From positions 248,001 to 312,000 of the forward strand of contig OW568874.1 in assembly GCA_938743325.2 (NCBI GenBank): a stretch of 64,000 nucleotides of DNA. The letters are read 5' to 3'. A program made the position numbers and the translations under genes. Source of the stretch: Pycnococcus provasolii (lineage: Eukaryota > Chlorophyta > Pseudoscourfieldiophyceae > Pseudoscourfieldiales > Pycnococcaceae). This document shows positions 1 through 13,500 of the stretch, in pieces (the stretch's first letter is position 1; the number at the start of each line of letters is the position of its first letter). The notes beneath the pieces were generated by a model that saw only the letters and a list, made by a program, of their open reading frames with translations, was not told where the DNA came from and did not search any database.

Positions 1-11
1 CGGGTTCCCAG

Positions 12-519
12 ATGGAGCGCGAGCTATCCCTCGTGGGACTCGTCGAAGTCGGCGTGGATGGCGGCAGCGAGTGTCCGGCGACGGCGGAGGAGCTCTATGC
101 ACAAACCAAGGCGGCGAGAGGCGCAATGACGCGGGCTCTGTCCACGCCGACGCTCGCGTACGCTGCCAACAGTCAAACGGCCGCAGGGAGACGAGCAGGC
201 GCTGGTGGAGTACTGCCAACACCAGCCGCGATGCCCCGGTGCGCGTCAACGACGAGACTGCAAATGACGTCCACCAAGCCGACGCTGCAACATCAGGCGC
301 AGTGGAGTGCCGCGCGACTTTCGAGGAGGGCGTGCCGTGTGTTTCCCATCGCGATCTTCGCCATCTTATTCCTGCACGCCGTCAGCTGCGGGTTTCTCTT
401 CTGCGTACACCTTCCCATTGCCAGACCAGGCGTGTGGTCGTCACGCCAAGCTGAAGATGATCGCGGCTTCAACGCAAGGAGGAGCAGAGCAGGCAGTGGC
501 GTAAGTGGCCGAGGAAGAG

Positions 520-559
<40 letters not shown>

Positions 560-2405
560 ACAACAACAGAGCACGTCGGACTCGATCGATCGACAACCAC
601 CACACCCCAACGGCGCAAATAACACCACTGCTGCCGCCGCCGATGCCTCGTCATCCAGCGCCGCCGGTGGTGGGTACTATGACGATAGTTCCGACTTCAG
701 CTCGCGTAGTCGGCCGCCGAACCTCATTCCCGACGTCCTCCACCAGACGTATCGCACCAAGGCGCTGCCCAGCAACCTGATCGCGCTGATGGACACCTGG
801 AAGAAGATGAACCCAGACTTCTCGTTCCGCTTCTACGACGATGCTGCTTGCCTCGCATTCGTTCGGCGCGAATTTCCAGAGTACTTCGACGCGTATGTGG
901 CACTGCCCAAGTCGGTGGAGCGCAGCGACTTTTTCAGATATATGGTCGTGCTCAGGCTCGGCGGGTACTACGCCGACGTCGACACGGAATGCCGCAGCCC
1001 GCTATCGGGACTTGCACGGCAAACAGACACTCTCATCGTCGGCTGGGAAGGTGAGTTTCACACGTTCGAAGAGGCGGAGGAACGCCGGTTCGTGCGGCAG
1101 AGGCAAGTTCTGCAGTGGACATTCGCCGCTGCGCCCGGGCATCCAGCGCTGCGCGACGCGTGCGATCGCATCGCCGAGCACGCGCGCGAGAAGTTCAGCA
1201 ACAACACGAACGCGGACACGCTGCAGAAAACAGGGCCAGGCATGTGGACGGACGTGGTTATGCTCGCCGCAAGCCATCATCCGTCATCGCCAAGAGATCC
1301 GTGGGGCGTACGCTTCCTTCCTCGCGTTTCCTTCGGCGCGCATCCGAAAGGACAGGACGGCGTGAGCCCAAATAGTCCAGATGTTCTCGTACAACACAAG
1401 TTCGTTGGGAGCTGGAAGGCACATCCGTTTCGCAACCCATTCGCGAGCAAAATCCCATCACAGATTAAGCAAATCACCAAGCCGGATTCTTGGCGTGCCG
1501 CTGCGGCGGCTGTGAGCATGCTCTGGGACCCACCTTTCGACGCCTTTGTCTTCCCCGCAGGTTCCGCCGCGGCACCGCGTGGCAGCCCCACGGCGGTGGC
1601 GAGCCGCTCTCTGACGATGTTTGGTCGATGGCACCTTGAGTCGGAGGCGCCGCCTCGGGGCGCTGGTATCGCCGAGATGGCGGTTCGTGCGCTCGAGTCG
1701 AACGGCGGCGGGCTTGTGACCATCACACCAGGACTCGGCGTTGTCGCCCTCGCCGCGGCGGCACGCAAGCACGTCGTGACTGCGCTGGTACCCACAACTA
1801 ACAGCACTCCATCGTCTGAGCTGTTCAACCACGCTCTGAATCGAAACGGTTTCCGCCGCGACGGCTCGGTGGCTGTGGTGGAGGTGCGCAAAGACTCCGC
1901 GTGGCTGCCAAATGTCACGGAGAGCAAAGTAAGTGCGGTGCATCTCGGCGCGGTGGACCCATCACACCCTGGTGGTTGGGAGATTTGGGGCTTCGACGCA
2001 ATGTTTCGCGTTGTGGAAGCAAGTCAACCGGAGGCAGTCGTGCTGGAGTATCAGCCTGGTCGCGCTTCCGCATGGGCGGTATCCATCGGCGCCAAGGCAG
2101 ATCCCAGCGCCATATTCGCGCGCCTTCATTCGCTCGGGTACACAACGGCATCTCACACAGGGCGTGTTTGCACGGCGCATTGGGTGAATACGACGCAAGG
2201 CTTGATGACACGCTTCGCAGCCTCGGCGGTTTCGCACGAGGATAACTTCGTGCTTGCGCCGACATGGTGCCCGACTGAGTTGAGCAGTTGGGATAGTCTG
2301 CTAGCCGTAACGGCGCTTAGCTCAGACGCCGAACCCGAGACTTTCTTGTTTTCGTTTCCGTCTTCCGCGGGGCATGCTACGGCCAACGCATCATCCGTCC
2401 AGTGA
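12..2405 (+). CDS. GT32 (OCH1-like) glycosyltransferase with methyltransferase-like C-terminal region
   Basis: Likely a Golgi type II membrane glycosyltransferase that transfers a sugar from a nucleotide-sugar donor. If read from the first ATG (12) the protein is 797 aa, with a hydrophobic segment near residues 108-132. The ATG at 264 (MTSTKPTLQ) would put that anchor about 25 residues from the N-terminus and is a more natural start. A low-complexity stem with a DH repeat follows. The GT32 (Gly_transf_sug) domain spans about residues 237-480: IPDVLHQTYRT at its start, SVERSDFFRYMVVLRLGGYY, then the DxD metal/donor site in YYADVDTE. The last ~250 residues look like an FkbM-type or degenerate SAM-methyltransferase fold (glycine-rich strand-turn near 'VTITPGLGVVAL', later 'VVLEYQPG'). 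GT32 family is well supported; donor and acceptor are unknown; the methyltransferase-like assignment is inference. Confidence 0.8.
521..559 (+). repeat. ACGACC hexanucleotide repeat coding (DH)n
   Basis: A run of CGACCA/ACGACC units lies inside the glycosyltransferase gene and encodes an alternating Asp-His stretch in the presumed stem between membrane anchor and catalytic domain. It is also open on the other strand, which creates shadow frames. Confidence 0.85.
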
Positions 2406-2436
2406 CTTGAGATGATAGAATGCGATGCCTGACGTT

Positions 2437-2508
2437 CCTCCTCCTCCTCCTCCTCCTCCACCACCACCACCACCTCCTCCTCCTCCTCCTCTGTCTCCTC
2501 CTCCTCTG
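2437..2508. repeat. CTC/CAC trinucleotide microsatellite
   Basis: Imperfect CTC and CAC triplet tract just after the glycosyltransferase stop, probably in its 3' UTR. A TGTAA motif near 2522 follows, fitting a chlorophyte-type polyadenylation signal. Confidence 0.8.
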
Positions 2509-3662
2509 TATTATTGTATTGTGTAACCATTTGTGTTTTTCCTCAAAAATCAGAGCTTCACAACATTGCATGTTTTTCCTGAAGTGCTATGGTCATACTG
2601 CAGTCTGTACTGAACGAATTTCATATTCAGTTGTCAAGGCAACGTCTGTCGATAGTAGTAGGTACAAAATCAAGGGATATGTGACCCATCCAAAGGGGGA
2701 GGGGTTTGGGACCTGGGTTTGGGGTTTGGGGAGCCGGGACCATTTTCAAGTTGATCTCCCCGTGGATTTGGCGTGTGACCACTTTGGACCTCCTCCTGGA
2801 AACCTCGAAAGTTAACCCGCATACTACGATAGTACTACTTTACAGGGCATACTGCATACATAAATCCCTAGTCTAAACTATAGGTTAACGCCTGCATGGA
2901 GGTCCATGAGCCAATCAAATCCACCTCGCCGCGGGGACAAACTGTATGAGACAAGCTCCATTCCTTTCCCTTTTCCCGAGACCCTTTCCAGAGCGAGTTA
3001 CCGGTGTGTGTCGAGTGTCGACCGGTTCATTTGGTTGCCATGGCCATGGTGTTACAGCACCACACAGGTCGTCGAAGGGAGAGATGCATGGGCGGCAACC
3101 ACACTCCCGCAGAGCTGAAAGACTGAAAGCAGAGCCCAACACACCCGTGGCCCAACCGGTAGGAAGCCTACCGGGGCCCACACCGGAGGACGAGTCTGTC
3201 CAAGTGGAAAGGTGGAGAACGACAACCGGAGTTTCTTCCCCGCATGAGGAGGAAACAGTTGAATGCGCCTCATCACGAGGCAGTTGAATGAAGGCCTGAA
3301 GCGAAGCGAAACAAACGTCGAACGAGACACGGCATCGCATCGAGGCACCAACGACACCAAAACGACGACGAGGACGACGACGACGAGGCGTAGCGTTGAG
3401 CCCTCCCATGCACACATCCCTCCCATGCCTTGCATCCCTCTGACTGTCTGTGTGCATCCCTCTGAGGCTCCAACAGGCAAGGCCGTCAGGTCGACCGGCA
3501 GCATCGTTGTTGGCGTAGGCATTGTCGTTGTTGGCCAACGTTGGCTTCTGTTTTTGGCTCTGTTGTTGTCCTCGTGCAGAACCAGAAGAAACCAGAAGAA
3601 ACAACAAGGGCAGTGTGCAGGGCAACGCAGCGAAAGGGAAGGGGAGGGGGTTGCAGTGCACC

Positions 3663-3700
3663 AGTGCACAGTGCACAGTGCACAGTGCACAGTGCACAGT
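3663..3700. repeat. AGTGCAC heptamer tandem array
   Basis: Five head-to-tail AGTGCAC units plus a partial sixth. Each contains the palindrome GTGCAC, so the array can fold back on itself. It lies about 300 bp upstream of the giant gene's start codon. Confidence 0.85.
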
Positions 3701-3999
3701 GGGTTGCGTTGCTCTCGAAGAAACAACTGTGTGTTGCGTTGCTTTAGGTGCTTCGGACCCGACGTCGTCGTCGTCGTCGTCGTCGTCGCCCCCCCTCTCG
3801 TCTCTCGTCTCTCGAAGGTTGCCAAGGTTGGGTGCAAGGCGCGGCCCCTCCCCTCCCCTCCCCTCTCCCTCAACAACACTCCTTCAAGGCTCACTGTTCT
3901 GGCCGGTGGCTCCGTGTGGCGCCGTGCCGTTGTGTGTGTGTGTGTGCGTGTGTGTGCGTGTGTATTAAGTAGTCTTAACACACATAGACACGGTTAGAC

Positions 4000-6900
4000 A
4001 TGGTGGGATCCTCGAGTTCTCGAGGCGCCATGAGCCTTTTTGCGCTCCTACTTTTGGCGGTGTGCTCCCTGCAGCTTGCATCAGGTACGCTTGTGGTGGG
4101 GTTTGTTTAGGAAGGAAGAGAAGGGAAGGGTTGTGCAAACGTGGAACGCGGGTGTGCACCGCGGCCATGGAGCGTAGTGCAGGTGGCCGGTGAAGTGCCG
4201 TAGCGTGGTGGTGCTCGGGCGAAACAACGCTCGTCTCTTCGTGAGACGCCGGGATGGGTGGTGCAACACGCACGTGCACGTCGCGTTTGCGAGCTAGGTT
4301 GGACGGAGGGTACTCTTGCAGATGAACGCGGGTGTGGTAGCTTTCCAACGAACGTGATCGGTGGCCACTGAAGAGATCATGCCTGCAGGAACGAAACGAA
4401 ACAAAGGGCAGAGCTAACACTTGCAACGCGTTTACGCACACACTCTCCCTCACAAAACAAAACAAAACAAAACACAGCGACGCACTTCCGCTTCGGCACC
4501 ATTAGCTGGGGTTTGGAGTCCGGAAACACGGTGCGCTTCCAGATGAGGCTGGCGTACCGCAAGAACTACGACTGGGGCGTGCGCTTCGGCGAGGAGTGCG
4601 CGTCCGCGGACCAGGTGTTCAAGACGCAGGGCTGCGAGTTCAACGAGCTTCCTGAGTACTACCAGACCGTCGCGAACTACCTGCGCTTCCCCGTGGGCAT
4701 GGACTTCGACCAGAAGCCGCTCACGAACGGAAGGCTCTGTATCTCGCCATGGGACAACGGCGACTACCCGACGTGCCCGCAGGGTAACGCCGCGGGAACG
4801 CCGGTGCAGAACCAGAAGTTCCCTGCCCGTTTCAACTACATGGGTGAGGAGGATGCCACGCAGTTGACTGATGGCATCGTCCCGTACGACGTGGACCTGC
4901 GCACGGGAACGGTCAACCCGATGGTTCCGTGCGAGGCTGTGGACGACAGCAGCCCTGGACCGCCCACGCCGGATTACTGCGCTCCGTACTACGACAGCTA
5001 CGGTTTCTTTTTCGGCGACGACACTACGCACAACGTGACGATGCGCATCACGGACGTGAACAACGACGTGCAGAGCAGGATTGGCAACTACGTGCAGGGT
5101 ATCTCGACGTTCAGCCACCAGTACCCGTCGGGCAAGAACAACGCCGACGGCAAGCCGTGGATCGCCTTCTTCACGGGTGGCGACCGTCTCGAGAAGTTCA
5201 CAAGCAAGCTGCAGAACAACATTCTCGGCCGCTACCGTCTCGAGATCAGCGTCAACATCCAGTCGAACAACCAGTTCTCACCCGAGGCGACGCAGCTTCC
5301 CGTGCTTCCCGTGCCGTACAACGGCCGCGCGGGCAGCGCGACGTCGTCGCCGTACGGCATGATGTCGACGTTCGAGATTGCCGCGTTTGACCGCGATGTC
5401 ACGTCGACCGGCAACCAGCCGGTGCGCTTTTACCTCGGCACGCCGCTGAAGCACGGACTGCTGCTCGCGAACTCCTTCCCCGAGGGAACCTACGAGGGCA
5501 ACTGGTTCAAGGAGCAGTACAACGCGCAGTGGACGCAGCTCTTCCAGGAGAACTGCAACGCCGGAACGACGGCGGCTCCGAACTACCAGTGCTCCGCCTG
5601 CCCGAAGGGTGGCGGCAAGATTCTTACGCTGCGCGGACGCACGTTCGAGTTCAACTGTGAAGACTACCCGCAGTGGCCGGATGATCTCACCAATTTTCCA
5701 GGCAAGTTCGTTGCAGGTCCGCCGAAGAATCTGCACATCGACAGGTTCACCGGCGTCGTTCGCTGGGAGACGGGAATCAACCCGTTCGTCGTCGACAATG
5801 GCGCTTATGCCACAAACTGGGACTACGATGGCGATGGCACGATCGACGTGGCTGCTGGCACGACTCCCAGCCCGCTGCCGCAGCCGGTTCAGCCTGGCCT
5901 GTACAACCTTGTGCTGGACATCCGATCCGCCTCGACGGACGCCACCGCGCCGACGTGCGACGAAACTGCCACGACGCAGACTGCCCAAGAGGCGTGCTTC
6001 GGCGACATAAATGGATACATTTCCATCCCGCTTGACTTCCTCATCTATCTGTACCCGCCGATGCGCTACTGCTCGATCGACTGCACAGATGGCGGTACCG
6101 ATACCACCAACCAGGGTATTACGACATTCCGCGACCAAGGCCGTTACGGCCACTCGAAGCAGTTCACGTCTTCTAAATTCGAGCACGACATGCCCGGCAC
6201 GGGCATGTGCACGATCTGCGGAGGTGGCGACACGCAGTTGGCGGACGTTTCGAACGCTACGTACTGCAAGCCCAAGGACAGCAACTTCGGATGCCAGGGC
6301 CAGTGCCCTGGCTATGGCGTGGACGAGGATGGCGCCTCCTCCGGACCTTTGGCGAAGGACGCGAATTGCAATGACGTGACGGCTTCGGGCAAGACCACCG
6401 TGAGCGTTGTCCCCACCGCGGGAGCGTGCAAGACGAACACGTTCCCGTATTTCATCAACCAGGCTGTTCCCGGAACGGACGATGGAAACACGCCGTTGGC
6501 GATCGACGGAAAGCCCGAGTCTACGGCGAAGTTCGTTGGCAAGAAGGGAGCCGAGGTTGCTTTCAACATCGTCGCCAAGGACGACGACGACTGCGTCGAG
6601 CTTTACATCTACTCCACCGGACTCTACCGTGGAGACACGTTCAAGACTCCCGGCACGAACAACTACGTGTGCTCGTTCGGTGATCTCGCGTGCCCCTTCA
6701 ACATGCAGCTCGGTACAACGGAGCGTAAGGACGGCGCAGGTAATGTCGACTCGACTGGCAAGATTATTCGACGAAGGTTCTCGTGGCCTGTGCAAGCCGG
6801 AACAACGCAGGACCAAGACCCGCGTCCTGCGGACGTGACGGTTTGCTTCTACGCGTTCGACGGATACACGCAGTCCATCTTCCGCTGCGTTCGCATCATG

Positions 6901-9900
6901 CTCACGGTCGACAAGTCGATCTACTGGCGCGATCTTCGCCCAGGCCTCGCGCAGTTCGATGCGCAGTCGACTGATCCGGCGAAAAACTTCCAGGTGCTGC
7001 TCACGCCGACGAACAACACGGTGATGGAGGTTGCCGTGGGAGACACGCTCGAGTTCACGATGTCCGCCAAGCAGGGAACCGGCTTCGGTCCGATCGACAT
7101 TTACATCTCGCAGGGCGAGCTGCCTGACGGCGCCCAGTTTGGCCAGTACGGCACGAAGGTGTTCTCGACGGACACGTACGACGATCCGACGGATCGCAAG
7201 TTCAAGTGGACGCCGAAGGTGGGTCAGGAATGCCGTTACCGCCTGTGTTTCATGGCTCGCAATCAGAAGAGCGTGCGCGACTACTCCATGACACTTCCAA
7301 CCACCGTGGGAAGTGCCGCGACACTCGACGAGCGCTGCTACGACATCCTCGTGACGGATCGCTCGATGCAGTTCTCGAATGGTCTCGCCGCGGTTGAAGC
7401 TCCCGTTGCGCCGCTCCTCGGCGACTGCGGCTTCTCCGTTGCGATGTGGTTCAAGCCGTCGGTTTCAACGACTGACATGCCGCTGTTTACAACGGGATAC
7501 ACTCTGTCCGGCTCAACGACGAAGAATGTGGTGCACCAGCTCTCGTGGGTTCAGACGACGCCCACTGCTTTCACGGACGGCACCACCACGCAGACGGGAA
7601 CGAAGATGCGCTCGCTGCGGTATACTGACCCGCTGAACGGAATCACCATCACCGCTCCCGCGGTGATCGCGGACGATGGCAAGTGGCATTACGCCGTGCT
7701 GACGGTGGGTAACGACGGAACGGTGACTCTTTACCAGGACGGCGTCGCCTCGGAGCACTACCTGGACTCTTTCCGTGGCTACTCGACTCCTCAGGTGTCC
7801 ACGGCGTCTATGGGCATCGTCGACGGAAAGATTCAGAGCGTCGGCGTTGTGATCGGCTCGAAGCCCGGCTCGACTGGCTTCTTCACCCTTGGATCGTACG
7901 GCGGCTCCGCCTACGAGGGACTCATGAACGAGGTGCGCGTGTACGACTACGGCGTCACGTCGGCGCTCGTGGAAGCCACGAAGTACACCGCGGTTGACAG
8001 CCTCCCCAAGTACACCGATGGTCTCATCGCATACTACAAGATGCACGATACATCCAACGTCGGCGGGGCGGATTCGTTTAGCAAGTACCAGATTGGATCC
8101 ACGAACTGGCCGGAAGCCTTCCCTAACCAGCCCACGATTGTCGCCGGCGACACGACGGGCAACGACGCCGCAGATTCTCCGACGGCTCGTTCTGCGACCG
8201 AGCTCACGATGAACGGCATTGCTGTGCAGGATTCATCCGGCAACAACAACCACGCCTCGGGTGGCACGGTTGGCAGCCTGCACTCCGTTGTGGAGGGCTG
8301 CCCAATGATCCTGTCGTGCCCGTACTCTTTCTTCCCGTCCGTCGTTCACGTCGACGGCGGCGAGGTGGTGACGGTGTCTGGCGACAACTTCGCTGACTAC
8401 GATGGCATTGCATGCGATTTCGTTGGCTTGTCAGAGTCGAAGGCGACGTACGTCAACTTCAACACGATCAGGTGCATGGCACCGCCATCGCAGACGGCTT
8501 ATGCGTCCAGCATCGAGACGGCGAACGGCGTCGTATTTTCGGATTTCAAGATCCCGATGTACCACAGCGAGGCTGGGCTCAAGCTTGACGGCACGGACGA
8601 CATGCTCGAGGTGACCGGCTTGGACGTCTCCAAAAAGTCCACGATCGGCATGTGGGCGTACTTCGGCGAGGCTACTGTTGGCACTGAGAAGAACGCCTTC
8701 CTCACGTTCTACGACAACTTTGTCCCCACGGTCCCTGCCAACTCGAAATCGGCTGCGCTGATGCTTGTGCAAGAAGTTTCCGGCTTTATCATCATGGCAA
8801 GCTTCAACAACGGCTCTTCAGTCACCCTTGCCAAAACCGGACAGGTTGTCAAGCCCAACATGTGGCACTACGTGTCCACCGTTTTTGACAACACGGCGCA
8901 GACGATGGAGCTGACTGTCGACCAGGTGGCTGCCGCCTCCGTGAAGGTTCCGGTTAAGTTCACAACCGGTTTGTTCGGTTTAACAAACATGCAGGTTGGC
9001 GGCGCATGCAAGCCCGTCTTTGGAACAACCCCCCCGAGCTGCACGAAGATTCAGGCTGCGATCGGCAGCTGGAACGGCACGGTCGATCAGCTCACGGTCT
9101 TCGAGAAGAGTCTGTCCGCCTGCGAAATGGAGCAGGTGATGTGGGGCAATCTCACGTCGGCAGATCTTTGTCCCGTCGGAGATGGCAAGCAGGTTGACGT
9201 GTACGATAAGATGAGTCTGGAAGTGCGCTTCAACGACTTTGTGCCTGCCGAGATTCTCAAGGATGGCAGGGGACGGTACACGGTGAAGCGCTACCCGTGG
9301 ACCACGCCGAATGACTCACCGAAAATCATCCGCACCACGGTTCCGTACCTTGCGCCGTCGCTCAGCAACCCGCGCCGCCTTACGTACGCCCCTGTGGACA
9401 TCGCGTACACTCCCGGCGACGGTAACTTTAAGGCACACGTGCTGCAGTGTGGCACGGACGCATTGAGTATTCGCGGCGTTGACTTCTGTACCCCGGCGCC
9501 GGCGCCGAATAAGGGCAACACGTACTTCCCTTACCTGCAATCCCAAAAGGCGAGCGTCGATGGATACGAGGAGGTGACGGCATTCGGATTCGGATTTGCA
9601 CCCTCGCCGTTCCTCAAGTGCATGCAGGACGGCTCCGCGATCGACGCGATTTACGTGAACATGGGTGAGATCAAGTGCGTCGTGCCGCCCGCCACAAATG
9701 TCGGCTCGACAGAAATCAAGGCGTCGAACGAGGCTGGAGCTTACGCTGCTTGCGGAACGACGACCGAAGAGATCGTGACGTATCCCGAGAAGTTGGTGAT
9801 GTCCGAGATTGCGCTGTACTTCGACGGCGTCGGCGACTTCGCATACTCCGAGACGGCGGCCGATGGCTTGAGCGAGGACACCGGCGTCACCTTCGGTGCG

Positions 9901-10562
9901 TGGTTCTACCCGATGGGAGGGAACAGCACGGAGGAGCAGCCGATCGTTTGCTTCACTGACCCTTGCACCGCACCGCCAGCTTCGCCGCCGCCGCCGCCGC
10001 CACCCCCGCCGGTTGCCGTCCCGTCTGAGGGAACGCCGAGCCCCGGTGGCCGCCGTGAGCTCCTCGGACTTGGAGACGGAGTTCACCCGCCGACGAAGAC
10101 GCGCACGTGCCTCATGTTCCGCGATGAGAAGGTGTATATTCAGAGCGACCTTGCGCCCACGTCGTACGGATTGTTGAGCTTTGCCAATGCCACGACGGCG
10201 GCTGGAATCAGCCTGCCTGCCAAGCTGAACGAGTGGCATTACGCCGAGATCTCGATCGAGAAGAAGGAGATACTTCAGGACATCCCGTCGGACGGTTTCA
10301 ACGCCACTGGCAACGTGCCGCTGTACTTCGCTTCGCTTATGGTTGACGGCAAGACGATTGACTTGGACCCGCTCTCGCTGAAGATTCCCGGAATGCCGAA
10401 TCCCGACGGCCTGTTCATGGTTGGCGGCCTTGACTGTGCGCCATCGCCGCCGCCGCCGCCGAGCCCGCCGCCGCCGCCCGGACCGCCGCCGCCGAACCCG
10501 CCGCCGCCGAACCCGCCGCCGCCGCCGCCGCCGCCGCCACCGAGTCCGCCGCCGCCGAGTCC

Positions 10563-10593
<31 letters not shown>

Positions 10594-13500
10594 CGGGGTG
10601 GCCGCCGCCGCCTCATGCAGGCGCCCACGGATACGGACCGCTTCTTCACCGGCCTTATCGACGAGGTGCGCGTCTTCGCAAAGGCGAACGCCAAGCACGA
10701 CTGGTTCCTCCCGCTCTCGAAGCAGGCGAGTGCCGACAAGGCGCACGCGTACTTCCGCTTCAACCCGGGATACCCAACAGCCTCGCAGTCGCAGACGTAC
10801 TACACGGAGACGATGGAGGCCAAGCCCGTGGAGCGCAACTCGGCCGACTCCGCAAACCCGCTTGGCCTGATTCGCTACTCGGAGAGCGGCGCCCAGTCTG
10901 ACGCCGTGCCCATCCCCAAGTACGAGTTCATCGAGGGCCCGTGGGAGCCTGCGTCGACACTGTCGACCACGATCCAGTTCAACGGCGCGACGGTTGCGGC
11001 CGCACCTATGGACTCGAACGCTGTGTCGTACGCCAAGCCCGCCGGAGTGAACTTCGCCAAGTCGCAGTGGACGAAGTGCGCATTCTACATGCTCATGCCG
11101 AAGAACGAGAGCGTGACGCCCTACGAGCTTGAGACTACGGTGGTGTACACGACTCCCGAGTACATCATGACGAACCGCATGAACTCGTCGCACTTGGTCT
11201 CCGCGGGACACGAGATTCTCTGCCCGCTGCCCGATGCATTCCTGCCGCACGTCGCGGAGGTGGCGGTGACCACGCCCCGTGCCGTGCCGTCCAAGACAGC
11301 CTCCTTCACGTTCAAGGAGATGGCGATGGATTTTGGCGGAGACGTCAAGAAGTCGGAGACCATGGTGTACTGCTCGGCGAACGAGGACACTTCCACGTGC
11401 AGCCTCTCCTGCCCGGCGGGACAGCGCCTCGACAAGGTGCTCTTCGCATCTTACGGAAGGCCGAAGAACCCTGGCAACATGAAGACGGTCAAGGGATGCG
11501 ACCACAAGAAGACGGCGGTGCCGTACGACTGGACCAAGTACGAGATCAACCCGGAGTGCCACAGCGACAGCAGCAAGCCGTCCGGCTTCACCTTCGACCT
11601 CGTCGAGTCGCAGTGCCTTGGCCAGACGGCGTGCTCCATCAGCCCGAAGAACGAGGTGTTCGGCGACCCGTGCCCCGGCAACGACAAGTGGGTGTCCATC
11701 GCCATGCGATGCTCCGACCGCTACATGCAGAAGGACTATGTGATGGACCACGAAGTCTCTAAGCTCGTGACATCCGACGCGTACTCGTTCGGTGCTTGGA
11801 TCAAGCCGATGCCAGTGGTCACGTCGACCGGCGCGGCGGCGACGAAGGTGATGACAATCGCCGCGTTCGGCACGTCGAGCCTGAACAAGGAGACGAAGAT
11901 GAACCTCGGAGTCATCCAGTACAAGGGCACTGGCCCGAAGGGTGAGGCGTACTACTACGACGAGAACATCCTCGACGTCAAGCCCAAGTACGCCTCCGGC
12001 AAGTTCATGGAGCTGTCCGCCGGCGAGTGGGCTCACGTGTTCGTCACGATCGACGCCGACAACAACGGCGTGTTCTACGTCAACGCGCAGCCTGTGCAGA
12101 CGTTTACGACGGCGTCGCGACCGGACAAGACGGGATCCGGACTGTTCACCGTGGGCATGGATTACGACGACAACTACGTGCCGAAGGAATTCTACCTCGG
12201 CATGATCGACAATGTGGCTGTCTACAACGAGAATCTCTCCGCCTCCATGGTCGAGAAGGTTGCGTACTGGGCTCGCTCCGCGGAGTCGAGCCTGCTGCTG
12301 CACCTGAAGTTCAACCTGAACCTCGGCGCCATGGTGCCTGCCAAGGTTGGGCCGGACGGCACCGCGTCGTCGTCGACGACCACCGTGTACTCGAACACCA
12401 CGGGAACCTTCACGGGCACGTCTACCGTGCACCCCACCTACGCGTACACTGGCGCACCGTGGTTCCCCGCGGAGACGCTGTCGGTGAAGTACCCGCTCGG
12501 CTACGCCCAGATGGCTGTGGGAAGCGAGGTGACCATCAAGGGCGTTAACTTCGTCGAGACGTCCGTGACGACGCTGAATGGCGCGTCGCTAGACTACTCC
12601 ATCGTCGACGACGAGACCATCAAGGCGACGCTGCCAAACGCCGCGTGCGTGGAGGGCGCGAAGACGCTCACCGTGTCCAACGGCCCTGCCGGCGGATTTG
12701 GCTCCACCTCCTTCTCCCAGATGGTGTCGAACATGGACCTGTCCACCGACCTGTCGTGCTTCTACCCGTTCAACGGCGATGCCCAGGACCTCGCGTCGTC
12801 CAACCACGGAACCGTTGTTGGCGCGGATCTCGTCGCCGGCATGCGCGGATACAACAACACCGCCTACACGTTTGGCGCGAAGGACTACATCTCCATCCCA
12901 GGATGCACGGGATCGACTGTCGCCATGTGGGTGTACCACTACGACGTCGACTTCCCCTCCACGCCGGACGACTACCCCTCGTGGGAGGCGACGACGGGAT
13001 ACCCGTCGTGCGCCGCCACGAAGGATACCCTCCAGGCTGGCAGCTGGAAGTTTGTGGCTGGCTACATGTCCGGCTCGACCTTGGAGACATTCGTGAATGG
13101 CGAGAAAGTGTCGTCGACGTCCAAGTACGCGGACGTCATCGACGAGGTGCTCACCGCGAAGAAGATTGGCCTCAACTTCGAGGGCGTCATCGACTCCGTG
13201 GCGGTGTACTCCCGCGTGCTGTGCGCGGAGGAAATCAAGGAGCTGTACAAGACTTGGGACTACGCCGCGCTGTTCGGCACCGGCAAGTCCACGACGGTGT
13301 CGGTGCCCGCGCTCACGGCGCCCAAGGGTGCCGCTGGCCTGCTCACGACGTTCTACGCCGCGAACGGCCTGAAGACGCAGAAGATGTTCACCGGCACGGA
13401 GAACTTTGGCAGTGCGAGCCCCTTCGGCGTGACACCGACTGACGGCTGGTCCGCGCAGATCACCGGCTACATCTACGCTCCCATCTCTGACGAGTATTAC

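Larger units (their letters stand above)
2406..3999. other. Intergenic spacer, 1.6 kb, low-complexity rich
   Basis: I see no convincing gene. The spacer holds G-rich TTTGGG/TTTGGGG-like tracts (about 2700-2735), GAC/GTC triplet tracts (about 3360-3390 and 3763-3787), an AGTGCAC heptamer array, C/T tracts (3845-3870) and a TG dinucleotide run (3930-3962). Long frames on both strands here translate to low-complexity Thr/His/Arg/Val runs and are explained by the repeats. The last few hundred bases presumably contain the promoter of the giant gene starting at 4000. Confidence 0.6.

Noticed and set aside
2915-3997. Overlapping frames on both strands in the first spacer
   Set aside because: Translations are made of triplet and dinucleotide repeats (Thr, His, Val, Arg runs) without a recognisable domain or start context.
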